A program made the translations under genes and the position numbers. 47,252 bases of DNA from positions 1 to 47,252 of the forward strand of contig JAVWQH010000015.1 in the NCBI GenBank assembly GCA_036635475.1, given 5' to 3'. Source of the DNA: JAHHUA01 sp036635475. GTDB taxonomy: Bacteria; Bacillota; Clostridia; Oscillospirales; Ruminococcaceae. Each line of letters begins with the position of its first letter. Within the stretch, counting starts at the first letter, position 1. Positions 24,892 through 34,098 of this stretch are shown here, piece after piece. Below the pieces are notes generated by a model, which worked only from the letters and a program-made list of their open reading frames with translations, did not search any database and was not told the origin of the DNA.

Positions 24892-25454
24892 ATATGATAT
24901 TAGAAAAGATAAGTTCATTAAAAGAGAGTAAATCATTTTCAAAATATATTCTCTATATTGGTATATTGGGAATGATACTCATATTAATTTCAAGCCTTGG
25001 ACAAAATAAAAGCTCAAAATCATCTGCCCAAAATGAGGGTAAGGGTGAGAGCGAATATATCAAAACGATGGAAACAAGACTAAAGTCACTGATTTGTGCA
25101 ACAGAGGGAGCAGGGAAAACGGAGGTTTTAATAACACTTGAAAGTGGTGTTGAGTATGTATATGCCAAAGAAGAAAGATTGAGCAGTGACCTTTCGGAGG
25201 ATATCAGTCAAAGTGAAAGTAAGCGAGTGCAAAAAAGTGACAATACAGAAAATAAGTACATATTGGTAGATGGAGAAAACGGGAAAAAAGCATTAATTCA
25301 AAAAGAAATAGAACCTGTAATACAAGGCGTAGTTGTAGTTTGTGAGGGAGGAGATAAGCAAGTTATAAAGCATCAAATAACGGAAATTGTAACAACCGCT
25401 TTGAATATTCCATCTACAAAAGTTTGTGTAATCAAAAAAGCCGTCGGGCATTGA
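24888..25454 (+). CDS. spoIIIAG: Stage III sporulation protein AG
   Basis: A 188-residue bitopic protein. One N-terminal membrane span (YILYIGILGMILILISSLG) is followed by an extracytoplasmic domain that in known SpoIIIAG forms a large 30-subunit ring. Seen: the conserved GAGKTEVLITLESG region, which resembles a Walker A only by chance, and VQGVVVVCEGGD with the C-terminal ITEIVTTALNIPSTKVCVIK. The gene is complete and typical in length for Clostridia. Confidence 0.94.
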   Translation: MNMILEKISSLKESKSFSKYILYIGILGMILILISSLGQNKSSKSSAQNEGKGESEYIKTMETRLKSLICATEGAGKTEVLITLESGVEYVYAKEERLSSDLSEDISQSESKRVQKSDNTENKYILVDGENGKKALIQKEIEPVIQGVVVVCEGGDKQVIKHQITEIVTTALNIPSTKVCVIKKAVGH

Positions 25455-25483
25455 TATATTAATTATAATTAGGAGGAAGCTTT

Positions 25484-26026
25484 ATGAATAAGATTATAGG
25501 TAAAAAACAAATTATTATGGCAGCGTTGGTTTTGGGATTAGGTGCAGCAGTTTATCTCAATTGGCAATATGCTGACATAGGCAAGGAAATGGCAGCCTCA
25601 AAAACAGAAACAGTCAAAAATTATGGAGATGCAAAATATGTAGATGATAAAGTTCTTGATGCAGAAAACGAAGCTTATTTTGCCGAAGCTAAGTTGACAA
25701 GAACAAAATCAAGAGATGAAGCAGTTGCAACACTCAAAGATATGCTTGCCGATAGCACACTTGCAGTTGAACAAAAAGCAGATCTTGCGAATAAGGCAAC
25801 CGAATTTGCAAAATCAATTGAAGTAGAAGGAAAAATCGAAAATTTGATAAAAGCAAAAGGCTTTACAGATTGTATGGTTTATTATGATAATGACCAAGAC
25901 AGAGTTGATGTTGTTATAAAAACGCAAGGTTTGTTAGATGATGAAACAGCACAAATATGGGATATAGTTTCAAAAGAAACAAATGTTGCCTCAGACAAGG
26001 TTTCTATAATTGAGATAAATAAATAA
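25484..26026 (+). CDS. spoIIIAH: Stage III sporulation protein AH
   Basis: A 180-residue protein with one N-terminal membrane span (IIMAALVLGLGAAVYLNW) and a ring-building extracytoplasmic domain. In known species this binds forespore SpoIIQ. The extracytoplasmic part has a helical linker (residues about 50-110) and a C-terminal VDVVIKTQGLLDDETAQIWD segment. Ribosome site AGGAGG. Last gene of the operon, ended by a strong terminator. Confidence 0.95.
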   Translation: MNKIIGKKQIIMAALVLGLGAAVYLNWQYADIGKEMAASKTETVKNYGDAKYVDDKVLDAENEAYFAEAKLTRTKSRDEAVATLKDMLADSTLAVEQKADLANKATEFAKSIEVEGKIENLIKAKGFTDCMVYYDNDQDRVDVVIKTQGLLDDETAQIWDIVSKETNVASDKVSIIEINK

Positions 26027-26035
26027 TAAATAGAT

Positions 26036-26072
26036 AAGACAGCAATGGTTGGCAAAACCTGCTGTCTTTTTT
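26036..26072 (+). terminator. spoIIIA operon terminator
   Basis: AAGACAGCA (26036-26044) and TGCTGTCTT (26060-26068), followed by TTTT, 10 bases after spoIIIAH. Confidence 0.85.
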
Positions 26073-26106
26073 ATGTATAAATTTATAAAAAATTAATAAA
26101 AATGGG

Positions 26107-26134
26107 TTGTTAATAATCATTTTTATGATATAAT
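26107..26134 (+). promoter_or_regulatory. Promoter of yqhY
   Basis: TTGTTA (26107-26112) and TATAAT (26129-26134) with a 16-base spacer, about 80 bases upstream of yqhY. The leader between carries no clear structure. Confidence 0.65.
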
Positions 26135-26212
26135 ATACGTATAGAAATGCAATTATACAAAGCATTGTGCTTATGGTGCAGTTAATATATTAAATGGAAA
26201 GAGGTTAAATAT

Positions 26213-26593
26213 ATGAACAGTATTGATAACAAACAACCAACAGGAAGTCTTAGGATATCTCGTGATGTTATCGCAACAATAGCGGGAACAGCAACAAGAG
26301 AAATTGAGGGTGTTGCAGACCTTGCAGCTTTTACAACAAATATTAAAGGCTGGCTTATAAAAAAACAAACTGCAAAATCAATTGTAATTGAATTAAATGA
26401 TGAAGTTGCAACCATTGATATACATGTTCTGTTGCGTCAAGGAGCAAAAATACCTGATGTTTCAAGCAAAATTCAAACAGCAGTTAAAGAAGCAGTTCAA
26501 AGTATGACAGGCATCGCCGTTTCAAGAGTTAATATTTACGTTTCAGGAATTCAGTTTGCAGAGCAAGAAACATCGGTTTTACCTGCTCTTTAG
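26213..26593 (+). CDS. yqhY: Asp23/Gls24 family protein YqhY
   Basis: A 126-residue cytoplasmic Asp23/Gls24 domain protein (GSLRISRDVIATIAGTATRE near the start, VSRVNIYVSGIQF at the end). The small protein next to nusB in Firmicutes is YqhY, linked in Bacillus to control of acetyl-CoA carboxylase and lipid synthesis. No acc genes are nearby here. Ribosome site AAAGAGG. A hairpin separates it from nusB. Confidence 0.9.
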   Translation: MNSIDNKQPTGSLRISRDVIATIAGTATREIEGVADLAAFTTNIKGWLIKKQTAKSIVIELNDEVATIDIHVLLRQGAKIPDVSSKIQTAVKEAVQSMTGIAVSRVNIYVSGIQFAEQETSVLPAL

Positions 26594-26613
26594 GAGTAAT
26601 AGTAAAAACTAAG

Positions 26614-26646
26614 GCCCTCCCTGCATTCGGAGGGCTAAATTTTTAA
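26614..26646 (+). terminator. Hairpin between yqhY and nusB
   Basis: GCCCTCC (26614-26620) and GGAGGGC (26629-26635) form a GC-rich perfect stem, followed by TAAATTTTT. Because the T-run is interrupted, it may be a partial terminator that lowers readthrough into nusB. Confidence 0.6.
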
Positions 26647-26708
26647 TAAGGTAAATGACGTTATAATTTAGAGGTTAAGCCTTTTATAAAAGGCAGAATG
26701 AGGGATTT

Positions 26709-27125
26709 ATGACTAGAAGAGAAGCAAGGGAACAAGCCTTTGTAATTATTTTTGAGCGTATGTTTAATAAAGAGACACTTTTTGAAATTATTGAAAATGC
26801 TGTTGAGGGCAGAAGCCTTGAAATAGACGATTTTGCAAGAAAATTAGCTGAACAATCTATTATCCACGAAGATGGAACAAATGAAATAATAGACAGACTA
26901 TCCAAAAAGTGGAAGATTAATCGTATGCCAAAAACCACAGTTGCAATTTTGAAAATAGCACTTTGTGAAATTGATTATTTTGATGACATACCGGAGAGTG
27001 TTACTGTTAATGAGGCAGTTGAAATTGCTAAGAAATATGCAGGTGCGGAAGACGCATCATACATAAATGGAATTTTGGGAGCATACATAAAAGAAAAAAC
27101 AGGCAATAATTTAATTAGTGAATAA
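26709..27125 (+). CDS. nusB: Transcription antitermination factor NusB
   Basis: A 138-residue all-helical NusB. It pairs with NusE (S10) on boxA RNA to prevent early termination in rRNA operons. Seen: TRREAREQAFVIIFERMF at the N terminus and the conserved C-terminal PESVTVNEAVEIAKKYAGAE, then SYINGILGA. Length is normal; AGGGA precedes ATG. It begins the nusB-xseA-xseB-ispA run. Confidence 0.96.
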   Translation: MTRREAREQAFVIIFERMFNKETLFEIIENAVEGRSLEIDDFARKLAEQSIIHEDGTNEIIDRLSKKWKINRMPKTTVAILKIALCEIDYFDDIPESVTVNEAVEIAKKYAGAEDASYINGILGAYIKEKTGNNLISE

Positions 27126-27151
27126 ATGGGAAAAAGAGATTGGTGTGCAAG

Positions 27152-28354
27152 ATGAATAATAAAATTATAACTGTATCTCAGCTTAACAGGTATGTTAAGA
27201 CTGTTTTAGAAGAGAATAATTTGTTAAATGAGGTCTATATCAAGGGCGAAATCTCAAATTTTGTAAACCATTATCGCTCAGGACATATGTATTTTTCCCT
27301 TAAAGATGATAAAGCATCAATAAAAGCTGTTATGTTCGCCTCCAATGCAAGTTTGCTTAAATTCTTGCCGGAAGACGGACTTTCAGTTATAGTTAGAGCG
27401 AATGTTTCTCTTTACGAAAAAGACGGGGCATATCAAGCTTATGTTTTAGATATGCAACCTGATGGGTTGGGTTCGCTCAATTTGGCATATGAACAGTTAA
27501 AAGACAAGCTTCAAAAAGAGGGATTGTTCAATCCATCAAATAAAAAGTTAATTCCAAGTTTGCCGAAGAATATTGGAGTAGTAACAGCGCCCACAGGGGC
27601 AGCGCTTCAGGATATACTCAACATTTTAGATAGGCAATACCCCATTGGAAATGTAAGAATTTATCCCGCAACAGTTCAAGGAAAATTAGCTGCACCCTCA
27701 ATAGTAAAAGCAATAAAATACATTTGCAAAGAAAAAATATGTGATGTTATAATATTGGCAAGGGGCGGCGGTTCACTTGAGGATTTATGGGCATTTAACG
27801 AAGAAAAAGTCGTTAGAGCCATTTTTGAATCAACAATACCGATAATAACAGGTATTGGACATGAAACTGATTATACTTTATCGGATTTTGCCTCGGATTT
27901 GCGAGGCGAAACTCCTTCAGCAACTGCCTCGCTGGTTGCGAGAAATATAACAGAACTAAGGCTTGAACTCGATAGTATTGAGCAAGCTTTGAGAAATATA
28001 ATAAACAATAAAATAGAAAAATATGAAAGCAATATAAAGCTTTATGATATAAATAGGCTAAACCAATCTCTTGAAAGAGTTGTTTCAATAAACCAAAAAA
28101 GAATTTGCGAATTGTCAGATGATTTGATTAAAACGCAAGATGCTTTTTTAAATAAAAAAGAGGATAAAATGCTTTATCTTGCAAAGATTATAAACGGGCT
28201 AAGTCCTTTGGCAATACTTCAAAGAGGTTATTCGATTACAACTGACCAAGGCAAAAAAACAATTGATGATGTTGCAATAGGCGACAAGATTATATCACAA
28301 ACGAAAAATATAACGATTTATTCAACAGTTGATAATGTATTGAAAAATTCATAA
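27152..28354 (+). CDS. xseA: Exodeoxyribonuclease VII large subunit
   Basis: A 400-residue XseA, the catalytic subunit of the single-strand-specific exonuclease VII. Seen: the N-terminal OB fold (VSQLNRYVKTVLEENNLLNE), the catalytic core with VVTAPTGAALQDI and ARGGGSLEDLWAFNEE, then GIGHETDYTLSDFASD, and a C-terminal coiled region ending PLAILQRGYSI. Start chosen at ATG 27152, because the upstream in-frame TTG at 27140 adds residues outside the family pattern. The small subunit gene follows after 15 bases. Confidence 0.95.
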   Translation: MNNKIITVSQLNRYVKTVLEENNLLNEVYIKGEISNFVNHYRSGHMYFSLKDDKASIKAVMFASNASLLKFLPEDGLSVIVRANVSLYEKDGAYQAYVLDMQPDGLGSLNLAYEQLKDKLQKEGLFNPSNKKLIPSLPKNIGVVTAPTGAALQDILNILDRQYPIGNVRIYPATVQGKLAAPSIVKAIKYICKEKICDVIILARGGGSLEDLWAFNEEKVVRAIFESTIPIITGIGHETDYTLSDFASDLRGETPSATASLVARNITELRLELDSIEQALRNIINNKIEKYESNIKLYDINRLNQSLERVVSINQKRICELSDDLIKTQDAFLNKKEDKMLYLAKIINGLSPLAILQRGYSITTDQGKKTIDDVAIGDKIISQTKNITIYSTVDNVLKNS

Positions 28355-28369
28355 GCTAGGGGGATTTGT

Positions 28370-28585
28370 ATGAAAAAAAAGTTGAGCTTTGAGGAGTCTG
28401 TTTTGCAGTTAGAAGAAATAATAACTAAAATGGACAGCGGAGATATAACACTAGATGAATCACTTCAAAAATATAAAGATGCAATAGAGCTTATAGCTAA
28501 TTGCAATAAGCTTTTGGAAAATGCAAAGTTAAAAGTTGAAACAATAACGATGAATACAAATGTATCTGAAGGTGAGGAAGAATAA
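28370..28585 (+). CDS. xseB: Exodeoxyribonuclease VII small subunit
   Basis: A 71-residue helical XseB with the family signature LSFEESVLQLEEIITKMDSG and SLQKYKDAIELIANCNKLL. Several copies wrap the XseA coiled coil. Ribosome site GGGGGA. Its stop codon is immediately followed by the TTG start of ispA. Confidence 0.95.
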   Translation: MKKKLSFEESVLQLEEIITKMDSGDITLDESLQKYKDAIELIANCNKLLENAKLKVETITMNTNVSEGEEE

Positions 28586-29473
28586 TTGAGTAATTTTCAT
28601 GAGCAACTAACGGAAAAAATAGAAAATTTTGAAGATTATCTTTCACAAATAATAAAAATTGATGGCGGACATCAACAAAAAATAATAGATGCTATGGAAT
28701 ATAGCTTGCTTAATGGTGGAAAAAGAATACGTGCAATGCTTTTGCTAGGATTTTATGAAGCTTTTTCAGAAAACTGTGAAAAGGCATATCCTTTTGCATC
28801 AGCAATTGAAATGATTCACGCATATTCACTTATTCACGATGATTTGCCATGTATGGATAATGATGATTTCCGTAGAGGTAAGCCATCTTCGCATAAGGTG
28901 TTTGGTGAAGCTATTGCGGTTTTGGCTGGAGATAGCCTATTGAATTTTGCATTTGAAACAATTTCTCAACAAACTTATGAGTTTTCGGATAGAATAATCA
29001 TAAGAGCAATGGCTGATTTGTCAAAATCGTCAGGATATATGGGTATGATTGGCGGACAAGTTATCGACATTGAAAATGAGGGAAAGACAATAGATGGCAA
29101 TTTGCTGAGCTATATGCACTCTCTGAAAACCGGTGCATTGATTAGAACAGCTTGCCGAATAGGTGCTATTATAGCAGGTGCAGATGAAAAACAAGTAAAA
29201 ATCGCTGATAGATATGGGGAATGTGTGGGATTTGCTTTTCAAATTCAAGATGATATTTTTGATGTTGAGGGCGATGTAGCTGTTTTGGGAAAGCCAATTG
29301 GAAGTGACAAGGAAAATCAAAAAACAACATATGTTACAATATATGGTATTGAACAAGCAAAAGAAAAATATATTAAAATGTATGAAGAAGCAATAAATTG
29401 CCTTTTTGAAATAAAAGGGAATACTGAATTTCTAATTAATTTAACTAATATGCTAAAAAACCGAAAATATTAA
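28586..29473 (+). CDS. ispA: Polyprenyl synthetase (farnesyl/geranylgeranyl diphosphate synthase)
   Basis: A 295-residue trans-prenyltransferase that condenses IPP with allylic diphosphates. Seen: GGKRIRAML, the first aspartate-rich motif DDLPCMDNDD with a two-residue insertion as in bacterial FPP synthases, RRGKPSSHKVFG, GGQVIDIENEG, and the second motif FQIQDDIFDVEGD. The start is TTG directly after the xseB stop, with GAGGAAG as ribosome site. It sits two genes before dxs, which makes its C5 precursors. Confidence 0.94.
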   Translation: MSNFHEQLTEKIENFEDYLSQIIKIDGGHQQKIIDAMEYSLLNGGKRIRAMLLLGFYEAFSENCEKAYPFASAIEMIHAYSLIHDDLPCMDNDDFRRGKPSSHKVFGEAIAVLAGDSLLNFAFETISQQTYEFSDRIIIRAMADLSKSSGYMGMIGGQVIDIENEGKTIDGNLLSYMHSLKTGALIRTACRIGAIIAGADEKQVKIADRYGECVGFAFQIQDDIFDVEGDVAVLGKPIGSDKENQKTTYVTIYGIEQAKEKYIKMYEEAINCLFEIKGNTEFLINLTNMLKNRKY

Positions 29474-29492
29474 GTAATTTGATTGATGGAGA

Positions 29493-29996
29493 GTGAGTCT
29501 GATTATTAGTAATTATTTGATAAATGTAGCTTTTGTTTCGTGGTTATTGGCACAGGTTTTGAAAACAATATTTGTTTTTTTAGAAACAAAGGCTTTTGTA
29601 CCAGAACGTTTGGTGGGAGCAGGGGGTATGCCAAGTTCTCATTCAGCACTTGTAACATCTCTAGCAATTGCCGCAGCAAAAAAAGTTGGGTTTTCATCTC
29701 CTGAATTTGCCATAACTTTGGCATTAGCAGCTATTGTAATGTATGATGCAATGGGAGTTAGACGTGCGGCGGGTGAACAAGCAAAAGTTTTAAATAAGAT
29801 AATGAGTGTTTTCGATGAAAATTCTTTTAATGCTGAAATTGAAGAATTTAGTTTAAATGAAAAACGAGATGATGAATCTCGAAATAGTGCTACTGGCGAC
29901 AAAAAGCTAAAGGAATATTTGGGACATACTCCGCTTGAAGTTTTGGGGGGAGCATTACTGGGTATCTTAGTTGCAACAATGATGCCTGTAATATAG
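29493..29996 (+). CDS. yuiD: Divergent PAP2 family membrane protein (DUF212, YuiD-like)
   Basis: A 167-residue protein of the divergent PAP2 (DUF212) group. Seen: the LAQVLK segment, the PAP2-like GAGGMPSSHSALVTSLAIAA motif, VMYDAMGVRRAAGEQA, and a final span (LEVLGGALLGILVATMMP). It is a likely lipid or prenyl phosphate phosphatase, unproven. The start is unclear: GTG at 29493 lies inside the GGAGAG ribosome site, whereas ATT at 29502 or 29505 has normal spacing and gives the usual N terminus (ISNYLINVAFVSWLLAQVLK). The location between ispA and dxs is common in Clostridia and supports a link to prenyl phosphates. Confidence 0.88.
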   Translation: MSLIISNYLINVAFVSWLLAQVLKTIFVFLETKAFVPERLVGAGGMPSSHSALVTSLAIAAAKKVGFSSPEFAITLALAAIVMYDAMGVRRAAGEQAKVLNKIMSVFDENSFNAEIEEFSLNEKRDDESRNSATGDKKLKEYLGHTPLEVLGGALLGILVATMMPVI

Positions 29997-29997
29997 A

Positions 29998-31890
29998 ATG
30001 AATGTATTTGGAAGTGAAGAATTTTTGGGTAATCAACTTAGCAAAATAACAAAACCGACTGACATAAGAAAAATGGATTATTCCCAACTAGATGAGCTTT
30101 GCAGCGAGATAAGAGAATTGTTAATTGATAGAGTTTCCTCTAATGGAGGACATCTTTCTTCAAATTTAGGAGTTGTTGAACTGACAGTTGCGTTACATAA
30201 GGTTTTTGATTGTCCCAATGACCAGATTGTTTGGGACGTGGGACATCAAACATATGCACATAAAATCTTGACTGAACGTTTGGATAAATTCGCAACACTT
30301 AGAAAAGAAAATGGTATTTCCGGTTTTTCAAAACCAAGCGAAAGTAAATATGATGCGTTTATTTCAGGACACGCAGGAATATCGGTTTCCGCAGCATATG
30401 GACTTGCTGTTGCAAAGAAACTTAACAATGATGATGGATATGTTATTTCTGTGACAGGTGATGGAGCAATGTCCAACGGAATTATCTATGAGGGGATTAA
30501 CAATTCGGGTCGCAGCAACGCAAAATTGATTATAGTTTTGAATGACAATGAAATGTCAATTTCCAAAAATGTTGGAGCATTAGCTAAACATTTAACAGCA
30601 ATACGTCTATCTAATGGGTATTTTAAAACAAAAGATTTTATCAGTTCAAATTTATCAAAAATACCGATTGTGGGAGTTAAAATTAAAGATAAAGTATCCG
30701 CAGCTAAAACTGCAATTAAACAATATATTTACCATAGCAATATATTCGAGGATTTTGGATTTACATATCTCGGTCCGGTTAATGGACATGATATTGAAAG
30801 TTTATGTGATGTGTTAAATAGAGCAAAAGCATTAAATAAACCTGTAGTTGTACATGTTGAAACCCAAAAGGGGATAGGTTATAAATTTGCTAAAACTAAC
30901 CCAACAAAATACCATGGAGTTTCACACTTCGACAAAAAAGTTGGTATAGTATCAGAAAAAACCGAAAACTTTTCATCTGTTTTTGGTGAAGAATTGACGT
31001 CTATCGCTCTAAAAGACAAAAGAGTTTGTGCTGTAACAGCGGCTATGTGTGATGGAACAGGTCTTAATAAATTTTCGGATAACTTCAAAAGTAAAAACAG
31101 ATTTTTTGATGTTGGGATTGCGGAAAGTCACGCAGTTACATTTTGCGGAGGACTAGCAACAAATGGATTAGTTCCTGTTTTTGCAGTATATTCAACATTT
31201 CTGCAACGCTGTTATGACCAACTTATACACGATATTTCAATTGAAAAATTGCATATAGTTTTGGCAATTGACAGGGCGGGCATAGTTGGCGAAGATGGAG
31301 AAACGCATCAAGGAATTTTTGATGTACCAATGCTTAAAAATATTCCCAACGTCAAAGTATATTCACCTTGCGATTATAATGACTTGAAAATATGCTTGAA
31401 TGATGCAATTAATGATGATGGTTTAGTTGCAGTAAGATATCCAAGAGGGAAAGAAGAAATTTTGCCTGCTGAATATAAATCTCAAGGTAGCAATTTTAGC
31501 ATTGTGGAAAGCAATGATAAAAAATGTTTAATAATAACTTATGGTAGACTTTGGAATGAGGTTTATAGAGCCGCAGAAAAATTAAAATTGGAAAACATCG
31601 AGATATCAGCATTAAAACTTACAAGAATTTTACCAATTGACCCTAATTTATTTGATAATATTATGAAATACGAAAATGTATTATTTTATGAGGAAACAAT
31701 AAGTATGGGTGGAATTGGCGAAAGTATTGCAGCTATGCTTATAGAAAAAGGCTATAAAGGTAATTATAAAACAAGAGGAATAACCCAATTTGTTCCTCAA
31801 GCAACCTTTGAAAGAGCATTAGAAAAGCTTAAACTAAATTCCGACGCCATTATTGAAGATGTTCTTAAAATATATAATGATAAAAAGTAA
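29998..31890 (+). CDS. dxs: 1-deoxy-D-xylulose-5-phosphate synthase
   Basis: A 630-residue thiamine-diphosphate enzyme that joins pyruvate and glyceraldehyde-3-P in the first step of the MEP isoprenoid route. Seen: GHLSSNLGVVELTVALH, VWDVGHQTYAHKIL, the ThDP motif GDGAMSN..NDNEMSIS, the transketolase central domain with the catalytic glutamate in DVGIAESHAVT, and a C-terminal domain. Length is standard. The ATG lies 2 bases after the yuiD stop with a weak ribosome site, so translation is probably coupled. Confidence 0.96.
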   Translation: MNVFGSEEFLGNQLSKITKPTDIRKMDYSQLDELCSEIRELLIDRVSSNGGHLSSNLGVVELTVALHKVFDCPNDQIVWDVGHQTYAHKILTERLDKFATLRKENGISGFSKPSESKYDAFISGHAGISVSAAYGLAVAKKLNNDDGYVISVTGDGAMSNGIIYEGINNSGRSNAKLIIVLNDNEMSISKNVGALAKHLTAIRLSNGYFKTKDFISSNLSKIPIVGVKIKDKVSAAKTAIKQYIYHSNIFEDFGFTYLGPVNGHDIESLCDVLNRAKALNKPVVVHVETQKGIGYKFAKTNPTKYHGVSHFDKKVGIVSEKTENFSSVFGEELTSIALKDKRVCAVTAAMCDGTGLNKFSDNFKSKNRFFDVGIAESHAVTFCGGLATNGLVPVFAVYSTFLQRCYDQLIHDISIEKLHIVLAIDRAGIVGEDGETHQGIFDVPMLKNIPNVKVYSPCDYNDLKICLNDAINDDGLVAVRYPRGKEEILPAEYKSQGSNFSIVESNDKKCLIITYGRLWNEVYRAAEKLKLENIEISALKLTRILPIDPNLFDNIMKYENVLFYEETISMGGIGESIAAMLIEKGYKGNYKTRGITQFVPQATFERALEKLKLNSDAIIEDVLKIYNDKK

Positions 31891-31909
31891 TTTGGATAGG
31901 TAAATTAAA

Positions 31910-32713
31910 ATGAAAAAAAGATTAGATATCGCCCTTGTTGAAAGTGGAATGATTGAGTCCAGAGAAAAGGCGAAGGCACTTATAATGGCAGGTCAAGTTT
32001 ATGTCAATAACCAAAAATCAGATAAAGCAGGTTGTGATGTAAGCGAAAAAGATAACATTGAAATTAGAGGCGAAAAGCTAAAATATGTAAGCAGAGGTGG
32101 GCTAAAGCTTGAAAAAGCTATGAGTTCATTTGATTTGAGTTTAGATGGCAATATTTGTTGCGATTTTGGTGCATCAACAGGCGGATTTACAGATTGTATG
32201 CTACAAAATGGAGCGGTTAAGGTATATGCTGTTGATGTTGGATATGGACAGCTTGCGTGGAGCTTGAGGACTGATGAGCGAGTTGTCAATATGGAACGCA
32301 CAAATATTAGATATATTACAGAAGAAAACATACCTCCAATAATTGACTTTATTTCAGTTGATGTTTCATTTATATCCCTTAAACTCATACTTCCTGTGGT
32401 ATTTAATTTGCTTAAAGATGAAGGAAAATGTGTTTGTTTAGTAAAGCCACAATTTGAGGCTGGCAGAGAAAAGGTTGGCAAAAAAGGTGTAGTCAAAGAA
32501 ATTTCAACTCATTTTGAAGTTGTTACAAATATAGTAAACTTCGCAGAAAAAATGGAATTTAAAATAAATGGCTTAGATTTCTCTCCTATTAAAGGTCCGG
32601 AAGGAAACATTGAATACCTATTATATTTAAAAAAACAAGGCGAAAATATTATAACCCCAGAAATAATTGACTCAGTTGTGAAAAATTCTCATAACGCTTT
32701 AAGTCAATTGTAG
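31910..32713 (+). CDS. tlyA: TlyA family rRNA 2'-O-methyltransferase
   Basis: A 267-residue protein with an N-terminal S4 RNA-binding domain (KRLDIALVESGMIESREKAK) and a FtsJ-like SAM methyltransferase domain (CCDFGASTGGFTDCMLQNGA, then YAVDVGYGQLAW). The actinobacterial TlyA methylates 16S C1409 and 23S C1920. The shorter Firmicutes type (YqxC) probably targets 23S rRNA. It sits in the standard place between dxs and nadK. Confidence 0.93.
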   Translation: MKKRLDIALVESGMIESREKAKALIMAGQVYVNNQKSDKAGCDVSEKDNIEIRGEKLKYVSRGGLKLEKAMSSFDLSLDGNICCDFGASTGGFTDCMLQNGAVKVYAVDVGYGQLAWSLRTDERVVNMERTNIRYITEENIPPIIDFISVDVSFISLKLILPVVFNLLKDEGKCVCLVKPQFEAGREKVGKKGVVKEISTHFEVVTNIVNFAEKMEFKINGLDFSPIKGPEGNIEYLLYLKKQGENIITPEIIDSVVKNSHNALSQL

Positions 32714-32726
32714 TGAGGAAAGATTA

Positions 32727-33569
32727 ATGAAAATATTGATTATGCCAAATTTGAGCAAAAATAATTCAATTGAATGTACCAATGAAGTGATAGATGAATT
32801 GCGTTTTAACCATATAGAACCCTGTTTAGACATTAAATTCAAGAGCTATTTTCAAAGGTCAGATGTAATATTCGATACAATTGATGAAAATTCACAAAAT
32901 TGCGATTTAATTATTGCAATAGGTGGAGATGGAACAATAATTGAAGCTGCAAAATCAGCAATAGTTTTTGATAAACCTGTTTTAGGAGTAAATATGGGAA
33001 GAGTTGGCTATCTAGCACAACTAAACCGATGCGATTTAAAGATGTTAAGCAGGCTCAAAACAGGTGAATATGCAATTGAAGAGAGAATGATTTTGGAAAC
33101 AGAAATTCCCAATTGCGGTAAAAAATATGCAGTAAATGATATTGTTGTATCGAGAGGAATTTTGAATAAGGTTATTGATATGAACATTTCCTGTGATGAT
33201 AAACCAATGATAAATTATCGTGCAGATGGGGTTATCGTATCAACGCCAACAGGTTCAACTGCATATTCTCTTTCGGCAGGTGGTTCTATTGTTGACCCAA
33301 AGATTGAATGTATCTTGTTAACACCAATATGTCCACATTCATTAGCCAGTCGAAGCCTAATTTTTTCACCGCAAAGACAATTATCGGTTACAACGCAGAA
33401 ATACAATAATTTGTGTGATGTATTTGTTTCTTGCGATGGAGAAGAACCTATAATACTCGAAAATGGCAAACCAATAACAATAAAAAAATCAGAAAAAAAA
33501 GTTAAATTCTTACGGTTTGACGACAAGAATTTTTATGATATAGTAAGTGAAAAATTGATGCAGGCATAA
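32727..33569 (+). CDS. nadK: NAD kinase
   Basis: A 280-residue NAD kinase that makes NADP from NAD and ATP or polyphosphate. Seen: the diagnostic IAIGGDGTIIEAA, LGVNMGRVGYLAQL, and the glycine/threonine-rich RADGVIVSTPTGSTAYSLSAGG. Length is typical for bacteria. It follows tlyA by 13 bases and precedes argR. Confidence 0.96.
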   Translation: MKILIMPNLSKNNSIECTNEVIDELRFNHIEPCLDIKFKSYFQRSDVIFDTIDENSQNCDLIIAIGGDGTIIEAAKSAIVFDKPVLGVNMGRVGYLAQLNRCDLKMLSRLKTGEYAIEERMILETEIPNCGKKYAVNDIVVSRGILNKVIDMNISCDDKPMINYRADGVIVSTPTGSTAYSLSAGGSIVDPKIECILLTPICPHSLASRSLIFSPQRQLSVTTQKYNNLCDVFVSCDGEEPIILENGKPITIKKSEKKVKFLRFDDKNFYDIVSEKLMQA

Positions 33570-33596
33570 AATTCTTAAAAAGGATAGGAGATATAT

Positions 33597-34067
33597 ATGA
33601 AATCAGAAAGACACGCAAAAATACTACAACTAATATTGGACCATTCAATTGAAACGCAAGAGGATTTATTGGCAAAGTTGCACGAAGAAAAAATTTTTGT
33701 TACACAAGCAACAGTATCAAGAGATATTAAGGAACTTAGGCTTGCAAAAATTCAAGATTCAGACGGAAAATACAAATATGTAACAACTGCTAAAGATAAT
33801 CAAGCTGATATATCTTTTAAATTTCACGCAATTTTCACTGAATCAGTTATTGAAGTTGACTATGCACAAAACATAATTGTTGTAAGATGCTATACAGGTA
33901 TGGCGAATGCTGCTTGTGCTTCACTTGACTCAATTCACTGGAAGGGCGTTGTGGGCTCACTTGCAGGAGATGATACTATTTTTGTTTTGATGAAAGATGA
34001 AACATATGCTGCTGAATTAGCTAATCAACTTAAAAAAATCCTTAAAACTAAAAATAAAAACTTTTAA
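33597..34067 (+). CDS. argR: Arginine repressor
   Basis: A 156-residue ArgR/AhrC. The N-terminal winged helix (RHAKILQLILDHSIETQEDL and VTQATVSRDIKELRL) binds ARG boxes. The C-terminal domain binds arginine and forms hexamers (VVRCYTGMANAACASLDS and GVVGSLAGDDTIFVLM). AGGA lies upstream of ATG. The position between nadK and recN is conserved in Firmicutes; no arginine biosynthesis genes are in the window. Confidence 0.95.
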   Translation: MKSERHAKILQLILDHSIETQEDLLAKLHEEKIFVTQATVSRDIKELRLAKIQDSDGKYKYVTTAKDNQADISFKFHAIFTESVIEVDYAQNIIVVRCYTGMANAACASLDSIHWKGVVGSLAGDDTIFVLMKDETYAAELANQLKKILKTKNKNF

Positions 34068-34098
34068 ATCTTTGACATAAAATCCAAGGAGGTATCTG

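Noticed and set aside
25100..25140. GAGKTE in SpoIIIAG looks like a Walker A motif
   Set aside because: The protein is a ring-forming SpoIIIAG with no other ATPase motif; the conserved segment is structural.
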